A stretch of DNA of 64,000 nucleotides from Pirellulaceae bacterium (GTDB lineage Bacteria; Planctomycetota; Planctomycetia; Pirellulales; Pirellulaceae), in assembly GCA_026004775.1 (NCBI GenBank), contig BPJU01000001.1, positions 62,001 through 126,000 on the forward strand, in the 5' to 3' direction. Below the pieces are notes generated by a model. The model searched no databases. It saw only the letters and a program-made list of their open reading frames with translations, and was not told the DNA's origin. Within the stretch, counting starts at the first letter, position 1. Every line of letters begins with the position of its first letter. The translations under genes were made by a program, and so were the position numbers. Shown here in pieces: positions 36,104 through 45,050 of the stretch.

Positions 36104-37120
36104 ATGCGATGGTGGCCCGTGCGGATTGCTACGTGGGCAGGGATTCTCTTACTGGCTGTCGCGCCCTGGCTGGAGGCTGAAGATGATTGGCAAAGTGGGA
36201 GCGTGGACTACCGTGTTCCCGCAGGTGATGAAAACGTGCCGGAGCCGTTTCGTTTGCCGGACCACCAATTCCCGTACCGCATGCGGCGGATTGCCCATCA
36301 GGTGCAGTCAGCCGAAGTGTACGATGTAACGTTTCCGTCACCGGTGGCCGGCGACGTTGAGGAGAACAATACGGTACATTGCGAGTATTTTCTGCCAGTG
36401 CGGGGGGAAAGTTCCTGTCCCGCTGTGGTGGTGCTGCATATCTTGGGCGGCGATTTTCCTTTGTCGCGGTTGTTTGCGTTGACGTTTGCTGAGCGGGGTG
36501 TGGCGGCCCTGTTCGTGAAGATGCCCTATTACGGGCCGCGACGACCGCCCGGCTCGCCGCGGCGCATGATCAGTCCGGATCCCGACCAGACGGTTGCCGG
36601 GATGACGCAGGCCGTGTTGGATATCCGCCGAGCCGTCGCGTGGCTGGAATCGCAGCCGCGCGTCGATCCGGATCGACTGGGAATCTTCGGGATCAGTTTA
36701 GGGGGAATCACCGGGGCATTGGCTGCCGAGTGCGAGCCGCGACTGTATAACATCTGTCTGGTGCTGGCCGGAGGCGACATCGCCAAGGTGGCCTGGGAAA
36801 GCCGGGAGTTGGCCGAGGTGCGCCGAGCTTGTGAAGCGCGCGGCATCACGATGCAGCAGTTTATGGAACGGATGCGGGTGATCGACCCGGTCACCTACGC
36901 CGCCAACCTGCAAGGAAGGCGCATTTTGATGCTGAACGCGGCCCAGGACGAGGTGATCCCGCGGGCGTGTACCGAGTCGCTCTGGGAAGCGATGGGCAAA
37001 CCGCCGATCCACTGGTATAACGGCGGGCACTACTCGGTGGCTCGTTTCCTGCCGCACGCCATGGCGCGAACGGCCGAGTTCTTCGAGCAATCGGCCAAGC
37101 GGCCGGCGCAAACCAGGTAG
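36104..37120 (+). CDS. Exported alpha/beta hydrolase (dienelactone-hydrolase-like)
   Basis: 338 aa. A signal peptide (IATWAGILLLAVAPWLEA) is followed by a cap-like region and an alpha/beta hydrolase core. CPAVVVLHILGGDFPLSR carries the oxyanion strand-loop, and GIFGISLGGITGALAAE the GxSxG nucleophile (Ser near residue 209). The Asp and His candidates lie in RRILMLNAAQDEVIPRAC and WYNGGHYSVA. ATG 36104 is chosen with GGGAGG 8 bases upstream, because the signal peptide begins there. Secreted esterase/hydrolase of unknown substrate. It is divergent from nrdJ. Confidence 0.82.
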   Translation: MRWWPVRIATWAGILLLAVAPWLEAEDDWQSGSVDYRVPAGDENVPEPFRLPDHQFPYRMRRIAHQVQSAEVYDVTFPSPVAGDVEENNTVHCEYFLPVRGESSCPAVVVLHILGGDFPLSRLFALTFAERGVAALFVKMPYYGPRRPPGSPRRMISPDPDQTVAGMTQAVLDIRRAVAWLESQPRVDPDRLGIFGISLGGITGALAAECEPRLYNICLVLAGGDIAKVAWESRELAEVRRACEARGITMQQFMERMRVIDPVTYAANLQGRRILMLNAAQDEVIPRACTESLWEAMGKPPIHWYNGGHYSVARFLPHAMARTAEFFEQSAKRPAQTR

Positions 37121-37394
37121 TTCCCGGCCATTCGTAGAATGCCCTTTGCCATCGCCGGCTTTTCGCACGGTTGTTCGCGATCGAAAGAGGATGTGCGAAG
37201 CGCGTAACCGCTCTTTCTGGATTTGCGGTTAGGTGCGGCTTGGGTGCTGCAATTTGCCATTGACCGGCGCAGCCCGTTTGCGGTAGATGACGGGTTGCGA
37301 GCCGGGAAACAGCCAGCGCGTACCGCTACGGCCATCCGCGGGCGCCGGTAACAGGTCAGGTACCCAGGGCGTTTCCTGCCAGCGAGATTGGGTC
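37121..37394. other. Intergenic region without a gene
   Basis: Short open frames here lack protein character. No terminator with a T tract is visible after the hydrolase gene. Confidence 0.3.
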
Positions 37395-38381
37395 ATGGAC
37401 GAGATCAACAAGCCAGCGGCCGATCGACCGTCCCCTCCGGCTGTCGGGACGGAAGCGTGGGGGCATCTTCCTGCGCGGCTACGGGCGTTGCTCATCACGG
37501 GAACGTTACGCGGTGGGGCTTGGCTTTTTAAAGCCTTCCAAAGTGACTCGGCCTGTGAAGTGTCCCTGGAACACGTTGTGGGAATCGCCACAGGCCTGGC
37601 CCGGTTGCGCGACGAACTTTACGATGTGGTTCTGCTGCTCCACGACCGTGAAACGCTCGATGCCTGGGACGTGTTGGGCACGCTTCGCACGGCGGCTCGT
37701 GAGGGGCAGCCGATCCTGGTGCTGGGAATGGATCCGGAAGAACAGTGGGGAGCACCGTGCTGGGAGGCCGGCGGTGACGGCTACGTATGTTTGCGCCACA
37801 CCACCACCCGCATGCTGTTGTGGCGGATCGCCCAGGCACGCGAGCGGCACCTGTTGATTGCGGAAAACCGGCGGCTGCGGCAGATGCACCAGCAACAACT
37901 GGTGCGCGAACACGAGGAAGCGTCGCGGTTGCTGGGCCAGCAGCGCCAACTCCTGGAGGATCTTCAATCGCTGCGAAGTCGTCTGGTCCAGGACGCGGCA
38001 CTTTCGGGCCCGCCCGACCAGATACCGCCAATCCTGGTGGCTCACTATCGCGAATTGCTGCGAACCTATGTGATTATGGGTTCCGGAAATCTGAGCGATG
38101 AACTGCAATCTCTGGCCCAGTTGTTTGTCCAGAGCGGTCTTGGGGCGCAGCACATCTTGCGGTTGCATCTGAATGTCCTGGAAGAAATGGTACGGGGATT
38201 AGGAGCCCGCAGCGCACGGCATGTGATGAACCGAGCGGATCTATTGATCCTGGAAGCGATGATGAACCTGGCCGAAAGCTATCGGCAACAGTGTTGGAGG
38301 CGGGAAAAAAGACTGGTGCAGGGCTATTTGCCGGGAATGCTGGCCGAGGCCCCTTCGGCCGGCCGCCGTGAAGCCGCGTGA
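37395..38381 (+). CDS. Degenerate receiver-domain protein with coiled coil
   Basis: 328 aa. Residues about 28-150 look like a response-regulator receiver fold (LRALLITGTL, LYDVVLLLHDRETLDAWDVL, QPILVLGMDP, GGDGYVCLR). The phospho-acceptor Asp of the DVVLLD strand end is replaced by Leu/His, and the usual Lys is not seen, so phosphorylation is unlikely. A coiled coil follows (LIAENRRLRQMHQQQLVREH, then SRLLGQQRQLLEDLQSLRSR, about 155-200), then a helical C-terminal domain (LAQLFVQSGLGAQHILRLHL). No output DNA-binding domain is evident. Probably a signalling scaffold. Confidence 0.6.
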   Translation: MDEINKPAADRPSPPAVGTEAWGHLPARLRALLITGTLRGGAWLFKAFQSDSACEVSLEHVVGIATGLARLRDELYDVVLLLHDRETLDAWDVLGTLRTAAREGQPILVLGMDPEEQWGAPCWEAGGDGYVCLRHTTTRMLLWRIAQARERHLLIAENRRLRQMHQQQLVREHEEASRLLGQQRQLLEDLQSLRSRLVQDAALSGPPDQIPPILVAHYRELLRTYVIMGSGNLSDELQSLAQLFVQSGLGAQHILRLHLNVLEEMVRGLGARSARHVMNRADLLILEAMMNLAESYRQQCWRREKRLVQGYLPGMLAEAPSAGRREAA

Positions 38382-38454
38382 TTCTTGCGATCGAAGAGCG
38401 GATGGCTAACCCCGCCGTTGAACCGCAACCGGCCCCGGCACGATAGCACCGATG

Positions 38455-41400
38455 TCACTCCGGCGGGAAACTAGCAAACAATTGTCCGTTGCTTCGCCAT
38501 ACCCGTACGATGCTGTCCTGACCACCCGCGGCAATCCACTCTCCATCGGCACTAACGGAGACGGCATACACGAAATCCGTAGCACCGCCGAAGGTACGCA
38601 CGTCATTTCCGTTGCTGGTATTCTTGATCCGTACAGAAGAATCCCCGCTACAAGCCACCACCTGGTCGGGCGAGTCACCTACATACTGGATGGCCGTTAC
38701 CTCTTTGCCAAAACCCTGAATGGTGCGCTGCTGTTCGCCGGTCAGCGCGTTCCATATTTTGATGACTTTGTCGGCACCACTGCTGGCGAGCTGCCTGCCG
38801 TCGGCACTCCATGCCACCCCCAGCACGTGATGGGTGTGCCCTTCGAACGAGCGAACAAACTGCCCTGACTCAACGTCGAACACTTTCACAAACCGGTCCG
38901 CCGCACAACTTGCCAGAAAGCGACTGTCTCGCGAAAACCGCAGGGCGAAGATCTCGTCAGTGTGGGCGTCGTGCATCGTGCGCACCAGTTCTCCGCTCGC
39001 CAGATTCCACAACGAAATGTGACCGCTTCGTGACGGCTCCCCGCTGGCAGCGGCCAGAAGCTGACCCTGTGGGTCGATGGCCACCGCCGTTACCCGGTCA
39101 ACGAAGACGTTCGGATCATTCGGATCCCCTAACGTTCGATGCCACGTCCATCGGGGGTGCGGAAACCAGGAACTAAGCGATCCGTCGGCCGCCGCCACAG
39201 CGAGTGTCTCCTGGTCGATGAACAGAAGTGCCGATAGGTCCGCGCTGAAGGCGTCAAGGACGTTCCAGGGGCTGCCACTGGGCGCATCGAAAAGGCGAAC
39301 CGTTCGATCCTGACAAGCCACGGCCAGCGTGCGGTTGTCGGGACTGAAAGCCACGGCCAGCGGGGCCAAAGGTGAATCATTGGTGGTCTGCTCTGCCTGG
39401 CGAGCGAGGGCTTCGGCTTCTTGTTGTTGCTGCTGGCGGGCCGCCACAGCTTCTTCCAGCGGAGCCACAGCCGACTTGGCTCGTTCCAGCGCCTCCATGG
39501 CACGCTTCCATGCCCGTTCGGAACTTTCAAAAGCTCGCTCGGCCGCCGTTAATTCGTCGATCGGTTTCTGGGCTGCGGAAGTTGCCTGCTGCACCTTTTC
39601 CTCGGCGGGTTTCACCTTGGCTTGGGCTTCGGCCAGCATTTGTTCGGTTTTCTTCAGGCGCTCAGCAGCCTCTTCCACCTTTTTCCCAATTTCCGCCAGG
39701 TGCTGCTCGGCCGTTTTCTTGCTCTCCTCGGCCGACTGCTTCGCCTGGTTGGCTTTGGCTGCTGCGGCTTCCAGCTCCTGGAGACGTTTCTTTTGCGCTT
39801 CGTCGTCGGGGGCCTGCTGCGCGGCCTCCTTGGCTTCCTTAAGTTTCTTTTCCAGCTCCTCGGCTGCCTGGGCAGCCGAGGCCAGTTGTTCGGCAGCCTG
39901 CTTGGCGGCCGCCTCCGCCCGGCGCTGCTCGTCCTGAAGTGCCGCCAGTTGCTGCGTCTCTTGCTCTTTTTGCTTTTCGGTTTGGGCAATCAGGGCCCGA
40001 AGTTCCGCTAGTTCCTTTTCCGCCGCTTCTTTCTTGGCAATCGGATCTTTGGCGGCTTCTTTTTTCTTGGCCAGCTCTTCGGCCGCCTTGTTTTTTTCAT
40101 CTTCAGCCTGTTTCAAGTTGTTTTCTTCCGATTTGACGCGTTCCTTGGCTTGGTTCACGTCGTTGGAAGCCAGATCGACCAGTCGCTTGGCCAGTGCCGC
40201 CCGGCGGGCGAGAACGTCTTTTTGCCACTCGAGGCGAGGGTCCTTACGAAGCTCGTGCAGCAATTTGCCGTCGGCGGCATTCCAGATCTTGATCGACCTC
40301 CCCTCAGCGCTCGCCGACGCCCAGAACCGGCCATCCACCGTAGCCGCCACGGCCACCACGGGCTGGCCGTGGTCGAGCTGTCGGATCTGCTTTCGTTCGG
40401 CCGTATCCCACAGCCTGACCGTGCCATCCCGGCTGGCCGATAGCACGTGACGCGCATCCAGACATACCAGTGCCGTTACCGGCTGGCTGTGGCCGGAAAG
40501 GACCGCCACAGGTTCCACCTTCTGGTCGGCAGTCGATTCGGGAGAGGCGGGTGCTGTCGGTTCCCACAGATACAACTGGTGATCAGCGCCGCCGGTCACC
40601 AGCAGCTTGTCGTCCAGCCATGCCACGGCGGCCATGGGACACGGGCTTTTCGAAGTCAGGTGGCAACTCCCGTCCGGTAGATAAATCCGCCACGTTCCAT
40701 CTTCGGACGTGGTGACATAGCGATCCGACGACGGGCTGACGGCGATACCGGTGACGGCGGCTGTGTGGGGCGGTTGACCAGTTATTACCTCCCCGGTCTG
40801 GCCGTCGATCCAACGCACCTGGCCCGCTGCGTCTCCCGTAACCAGGAACCGGCCATCCGAAGAGATCGACACGGCACGCACGGGATGTTCGGACCGAGCG
40901 AATTCACCCGTACGGACATTCGTTTCGCGCCGCCAAAGTTTTGCCGTGCGATAACCGCCCGAAACCAGCCAATCTCCCTCATCCGAAAACGCCAGCGATT
41001 GGATGACATCCAGATCGGCGACCCCCGGTTTTTGGTAAATGCCTGACTGTAACAGTTGTGGGTCGGTCAGCCGGCCTAGCGCCCGCTGTGATGGCACATG
41101 GTAGAGGAAAATCTGGTTTGCGCGGGCTGCAGCCAGAAACCGCCCGTCGGCGGTCAAACTCAGAGCATAAATGGCGTTGACGCCCGGCGGCAGCGGTTGC
41201 CAGGCCACCGACTCGACGCCGGCACTTACCTGGCCCTCGGCACCCTGCTCGATCCATAGCTTGATAAGGCCCAGTTGCTCGGGTGTCAGCGGGCGCGCTC
41301 CGACGTCGTTATCCGGAGGCGGCATGTATGATTCCTGGCGGCGGGAAGCCTGGAGCAACAGATTGCTTTCCATCGGCTTGCCCGGAACTACTGCTGGCCC

Positions 41401-41676
41401 ACTGCTGCCGCCTTTCCGGATCGATTCGGGAGTTTCGAGCACCAGACTGCCTTCTTTCTTGGTACTGTTGTGACAAGCCAGACAGTTACGGCGCAAAATG
41501 GGAAGGATCTCTTTTTGAAAATCGACCGGACCGTCATGGGTTATTTCGGCGATCGGTATCGCTTCGTCTTCTGCTGCGCGTACCTTGGGGAAAATCCCGG
41601 CGGCACACAAGATACTGAACAGCCCACATGCCCAAAATAGCGTTTTGCCCATGGCTACGGCCCTAACCGTCTTCAT
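38455..41676 (-). CDS. WD40-repeat protein with N-terminal cytochrome c domain and coiled coil
   Basis: 1073 aa, exported (signal near MGKTLFWACGLFSILCAAGI). Residues about 50-140 form the planctomycete cytochrome C domain: FQKEILPILRRNCLACHNST with a CxxCH heme site, ending near LTPEQLGLIKLWIEQGA. WD40 blades follow (about 150-465), for example GRFLVTGDAAGQVRWIDG and SASRDGTVRLWDTAERK. An Ala/Glu/Lys-rich coiled coil (about 470-765) interrupts the propeller, and WD40 blades resume to the end (about 775-1073). The PPC gene lies 77 bases upstream on the same strand. Likely extracytoplasmic, heme-bearing assembly of unknown substrate. Confidence 0.88.
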   Translation of the reverse strand: MKTVRAVAMGKTLFWACGLFSILCAAGIFPKVRAAEDEAIPIAEITHDGPVDFQKEILPILRRNCLACHNSTKKEGSLVLETPESIRKGGSSGPAVVPGKPMESNLLLQASRRQESYMPPPDNDVGARPLTPEQLGLIKLWIEQGAEGQVSAGVESVAWQPLPPGVNAIYALSLTADGRFLAAARANQIFLYHVPSQRALGRLTDPQLLQSGIYQKPGVADLDVIQSLAFSDEGDWLVSGGYRTAKLWRRETNVRTGEFARSEHPVRAVSISSDGRFLVTGDAAGQVRWIDGQTGEVITGQPPHTAAVTGIAVSPSSDRYVTTSEDGTWRIYLPDGSCHLTSKSPCPMAAVAWLDDKLLVTGGADHQLYLWEPTAPASPESTADQKVEPVAVLSGHSQPVTALVCLDARHVLSASRDGTVRLWDTAERKQIRQLDHGQPVVAVAATVDGRFWASASAEGRSIKIWNAADGKLLHELRKDPRLEWQKDVLARRAALAKRLVDLASNDVNQAKERVKSEENNLKQAEDEKNKAAEELAKKKEAAKDPIAKKEAAEKELAELRALIAQTEKQKEQETQQLAALQDEQRRAEAAAKQAAEQLASAAQAAEELEKKLKEAKEAAQQAPDDEAQKKRLQELEAAAAKANQAKQSAEESKKTAEQHLAEIGKKVEEAAERLKKTEQMLAEAQAKVKPAEEKVQQATSAAQKPIDELTAAERAFESSERAWKRAMEALERAKSAVAPLEEAVAARQQQQQEAEALARQAEQTTNDSPLAPLAVAFSPDNRTLAVACQDRTVRLFDAPSGSPWNVLDAFSADLSALLFIDQETLAVAAADGSLSSWFPHPRWTWHRTLGDPNDPNVFVDRVTAVAIDPQGQLLAAASGEPSRSGHISLWNLASGELVRTMHDAHTDEIFALRFSRDSRFLASCAADRFVKVFDVESGQFVRSFEGHTHHVLGVAWSADGRQLASSGADKVIKIWNALTGEQQRTIQGFGKEVTAIQYVGDSPDQVVACSGDSSVRIKNTSNGNDVRTFGGATDFVYAVSVSADGEWIAAGGQDSIVRVWRSNGQLFASFPPE

Positions 41677-41753
41677 TCAGTAATTTCGCGGCAGTATCAC
41701 GTCCATTCCACTGATTAAAATCACTTACATTCGCGCGCGTTCGCTTGAGTTGG

Positions 41754-44700
41754 CTAAGGTACGATTTCTAATACCAAATTCCCATCTGATTGTACGTTGA
41801 AATTGTTGAATTTCGCTTTGGCCTGAATCGTCAATGGGATCTGACCGGCTGGCGCTTCGGCGGCCGTCTCGATCACCAGGTTGGCCTCCTGTTGGTCGGC
41901 GGGCAGGGTCACGTTTTCCACTTTCAGGCCTTGGGTACCTTGGGGGAGTTGGACGGCGAGCTCGACAGCGCCGGCAAAGCCGAAGCGTCGCTCGACCCGC
42001 ACGGGGACCGACACGGACTGGCCACGTGCCGTGCGTTGCGGTGCGTCGGGCAGACGGAGGGCCAAAGGTGAGGGGTGAATGCGCAACCGGATCGGCGCGG
42101 ACAATATGGCGACGTTCACGTTCCCGGGTTGATTGGCCTTGCGGATATCGGCTGCTTGTTTGTCGAGGGCGGCTTTCGCTTCGTTGGCGCGCTTCAGAGT
42201 TTCTTCCAAGTTTTTACGGGCTTGTGCGGCACGTTCCTGATCCGCCCGAGCCTGTTCCTCGATGCGGCGGGCCTCGGTCAAGGCCCCACGGGCTTCGCTA
42301 AGTTGCTTTTCCAGCTCGGCGTGGCGCCGGGCCGCCTGATCGGCCTCTTTCTGGGCGGTGGTGGCGGCTTCGGCCAACGCCGCATCGTCCGGTTGGCCTG
42401 CCGAGGCTTCCCGAGCTTTTTGGGCTTGGGCGGCCGCTTGTTCGGCGGCTGCTTTCGCTTCGGCCACCATCTTTTCCAGCAAGGTAACGGCCTGTTCTGC
42501 CTGCATGATCTTTTCGGCGGCTGCCTTTTGGGCGGCCGCCGCCTGCTCGACAGCCGCCGCTGCTTGCTTCAGCTCTTCTTCGAACGCCGCGATCCGCTCT
42601 GCAATCTGCTTCAATTGCTGCTCGATCCGTGCCACCGCTTCCGGATGCCGCACCAACTTCGACTTCGAATCAGCGCGCAAGTAGAACGTGTAAACGCCAG
42701 GTTTCGCGTTGTTGTTGGTCACTGCCACTTTCAGTGTCGCTTCCGACGCGTCAGCCGCTATGTTGATATCCGCCGGCTTCAGTTCGTTGGGGATGTTCTG
42801 AGCGGTGAATTTCAAGGCTTCCTTAAAATCGTCGCGGCGCAATAGTTTCACCGGTATTTCGACAGTACCGCCTAGCGAAGTTTCATAGACTTGGTCTTCA
42901 CCCGCTACAACAGCCGCCGGCGCCATATCGCCGATTACCGACAGATAAAGCTGCCTGGTCAATCGAAATTCCGGCCGCTCTTGCTGCACATTTCCGGTAC
43001 CCCACACGATCGATGCCGGCTGCAACGGCCGTGTCACTTCTTGTCCCTCGATCAATGCTCGCCCAGTGACCGCGATCGGACCGACCCATGGAGCCGCCTG
43101 TGCCGAGGCTTCAAAAGCGAGCCATGCTTCCGATTGGTTGCTGTCCAGAATCACCGGCCGGCAATGCACCCCTTCCGGTAGACCCTGAGCCTCAATCGTC
43201 ACCTCGCCGCGGAAACCGTCTCTCCGGTCGACAACCACCTTCATCCAGCAGACGTCCTGGCGGCGCAACACCAGCGATGCGAACCGCACCTGATTGTTGT
43301 TGTCAACCTTTACTTGTTCCGGACAGCCATACACGCGGAAATCCGGCATGGGGGGGCGGATTTGCAAGCGATAAACGCGCCGCGGGTCCTTGGCGTGCGG
43401 CTCGGCCTGATCGCGTACCAGAATCCGGTACATGCCGTCTTCGGGTACCACGAACTCGTATTCCGGGTCGTCCGTCAGGTAATCAAAGGTCCGCCCAATG
43501 AAGTTGGCTCGGTTGGGCGGGTCGTCCACTTCCGCTACGATCGTGGCACTGACATTGCCTTGTGCATCGGTAGTAACACGCTGGATGAGAATGAAAGGAT
43601 CGGTTGTTCCGGTAATCCGTTGGCTTATCACTTCGATGATATAGCGGTCGCCTTTCTTGGCCTCGAATTGAAACCAGTCGGTATCTAACTCGGGATAAAA
43701 CCGCCCGTTCACCTCACATGGTATATGAAGCATTTGTGCCTGTTCGGCTTGTGAGTTCGGCTCTTGCTCCAACACCACGGGTACCGGGCTGATGCCGACG
43801 CCGACCGGAACCGTTCCGGGTACGGGCAGGGCGATCTGCTCAACGGAAGCCGCCGACGGTAATAGCCGCGTGAATACCTGGCTTCCGATCTGCTCTTTGG
43901 GCAGCACAACCCGCAGCGCAGATTTCTCCAAGGAAATTCCATCCAGTACCCACTGCTCGGCGGCATTACCGCCGGGTAATCCGCGGCCCAGTATTTCGAA
44001 AGTGGTTTCGGTGCCGGCCAGACCCGCGATCGGAAACACACTGTCCACGTGCGGACCTTGATGGAAGGCCAATCGGTAGAAAAAGTCGTTTCCTCCCGCA
44101 AAATAAAAGTCATAAACCGCAATCACGTAATCGCCTTCGGCAGGTGCAGTGAAATCCAGAAAAGGATCGTACCCTGCGTAATCCAGATTCCGAGCCAGTT
44201 CCCGGCCGCGGCTGTCGAACAAGACCAGCGTTGCATTGGCTCGCGAATCGAGCCTCTGCGCCCAACAATCTACCAGCAGGCGCGCACCGGCGGGCAGATG
44301 CACGCGGTAATAATCCAACTGGCGGGCGTCCAGAATTCCATTGACTACCGTCCCCACGGTGACTTCTCGTGCTTGTTGCAAACTGTGATTAGAGCCGTCG
44401 TCCACCAGTTCCTCCCAATGGCTGACCATAAAGCTCTTGACATTGGACACACCGAAGCGTCCGACCAGCCACACGTCATAGATCCCTGCCGGCACATCGT
44501 CAGCGACGGTTACCGTGAATTGCCCGAACTGAGGCACCGGTTCGGGCAGGAATTCGTTGACGGGGGCGGTCTTGATCGCGGCGCGGATTCCCGGATGAGA
44601 AAACACCAGTTGCGTCGCCTCTTCTTGATTGCCACCCCCGACCCGCAGATCGACCGTACTGCCGGCTTTGGCCCCGGCGGGAAACAGCCAGTGCAATTCT

Positions 44701-44801
44701 GTGGTGGGCAATTGCGCGTGTGCCGGCGTGCCGACCACCCAGATCATCAGCGTCACCAACCCGAACCAGGAACCGACTAGCGTACGGAAGCGACTCGGCA
44801 T
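41754..44801 (-). CDS. PPC-domain protein with coiled-coil insert
   Basis: 1015 aa with an N-terminal signal sequence (FGLVTLMIWVVGTPAHAQ). Several beta-rich bacterial pre-peptidase C-terminal (PPC)-like domains occur, e.g. LDYYRVHLPAGARLLVDCWA, TAPAEGDYVIAVYDFYFAG, DTDWFQFEAKKGDRYIIEVI, each ending in the D-Y/W-F-x-F pattern. A long coiled coil (about 715-895; EAVARIEQQLKQIAERIAAF and following Ala/Glu/Lys repeats) precedes a final beta domain (RTARGQSVSVPVRVERRFGF). ATG 44801 follows GAGGTG and leads straight into the signal; an upstream ATG at 44921 would add 40 unsuited residues. Middle gene of a cytochrome triad. Confidence 0.85.
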   Translation of the reverse strand: MPSRFRTLVGSWFGLVTLMIWVVGTPAHAQLPTTELHWLFPAGAKAGSTVDLRVGGGNQEEATQLVFSHPGIRAAIKTAPVNEFLPEPVPQFGQFTVTVADDVPAGIYDVWLVGRFGVSNVKSFMVSHWEELVDDGSNHSLQQAREVTVGTVVNGILDARQLDYYRVHLPAGARLLVDCWAQRLDSRANATLVLFDSRGRELARNLDYAGYDPFLDFTAPAEGDYVIAVYDFYFAGGNDFFYRLAFHQGPHVDSVFPIAGLAGTETTFEILGRGLPGGNAAEQWVLDGISLEKSALRVVLPKEQIGSQVFTRLLPSAASVEQIALPVPGTVPVGVGISPVPVVLEQEPNSQAEQAQMLHIPCEVNGRFYPELDTDWFQFEAKKGDRYIIEVISQRITGTTDPFILIQRVTTDAQGNVSATIVAEVDDPPNRANFIGRTFDYLTDDPEYEFVVPEDGMYRILVRDQAEPHAKDPRRVYRLQIRPPMPDFRVYGCPEQVKVDNNNQVRFASLVLRRQDVCWMKVVVDRRDGFRGEVTIEAQGLPEGVHCRPVILDSNQSEAWLAFEASAQAAPWVGPIAVTGRALIEGQEVTRPLQPASIVWGTGNVQQERPEFRLTRQLYLSVIGDMAPAAVVAGEDQVYETSLGGTVEIPVKLLRRDDFKEALKFTAQNIPNELKPADINIAADASEATLKVAVTNNNAKPGVYTFYLRADSKSKLVRHPEAVARIEQQLKQIAERIAAFEEELKQAAAAVEQAAAAQKAAAEKIMQAEQAVTLLEKMVAEAKAAAEQAAAQAQKAREASAGQPDDAALAEAATTAQKEADQAARRHAELEKQLSEARGALTEARRIEEQARADQERAAQARKNLEETLKRANEAKAALDKQAADIRKANQPGNVNVAILSAPIRLRIHPSPLALRLPDAPQRTARGQSVSVPVRVERRFGFAGAVELAVQLPQGTQGLKVENVTLPADQQEANLVIETAAEAPAGQIPLTIQAKAKFNNFNVQSDGNLVLEIVP

Positions 44802-45050
44802 CAGAGCACCTCGCGTCAGGTCGACAGTTCTGACAGTCTCTCGGGACATAAGGATTCGCCATCCTCCGTGGCATCGATTATTGGTAGGAATCATCGGGCG
44901 GGCCGGCCCACCTTCGCGCAATTGACAAACTCCGGGCCGCTCTGGGCCACTACCGGAGCGCCTTCAGTGAGCCGCAAGACAACCGCTTGCCCGATTCCAC
45001 CCCCCGACCGGGCTCAAAAAGCGGCTGTTGGCTGGTTGGGAAAGGTTCGA

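Noticed and set aside
39329-39937. Ser/Ala-rich plus-strand frame inside the WD40 gene
   Set aside because: Opposite-strand shadow of the Glu/Lys/Ala coiled coil.
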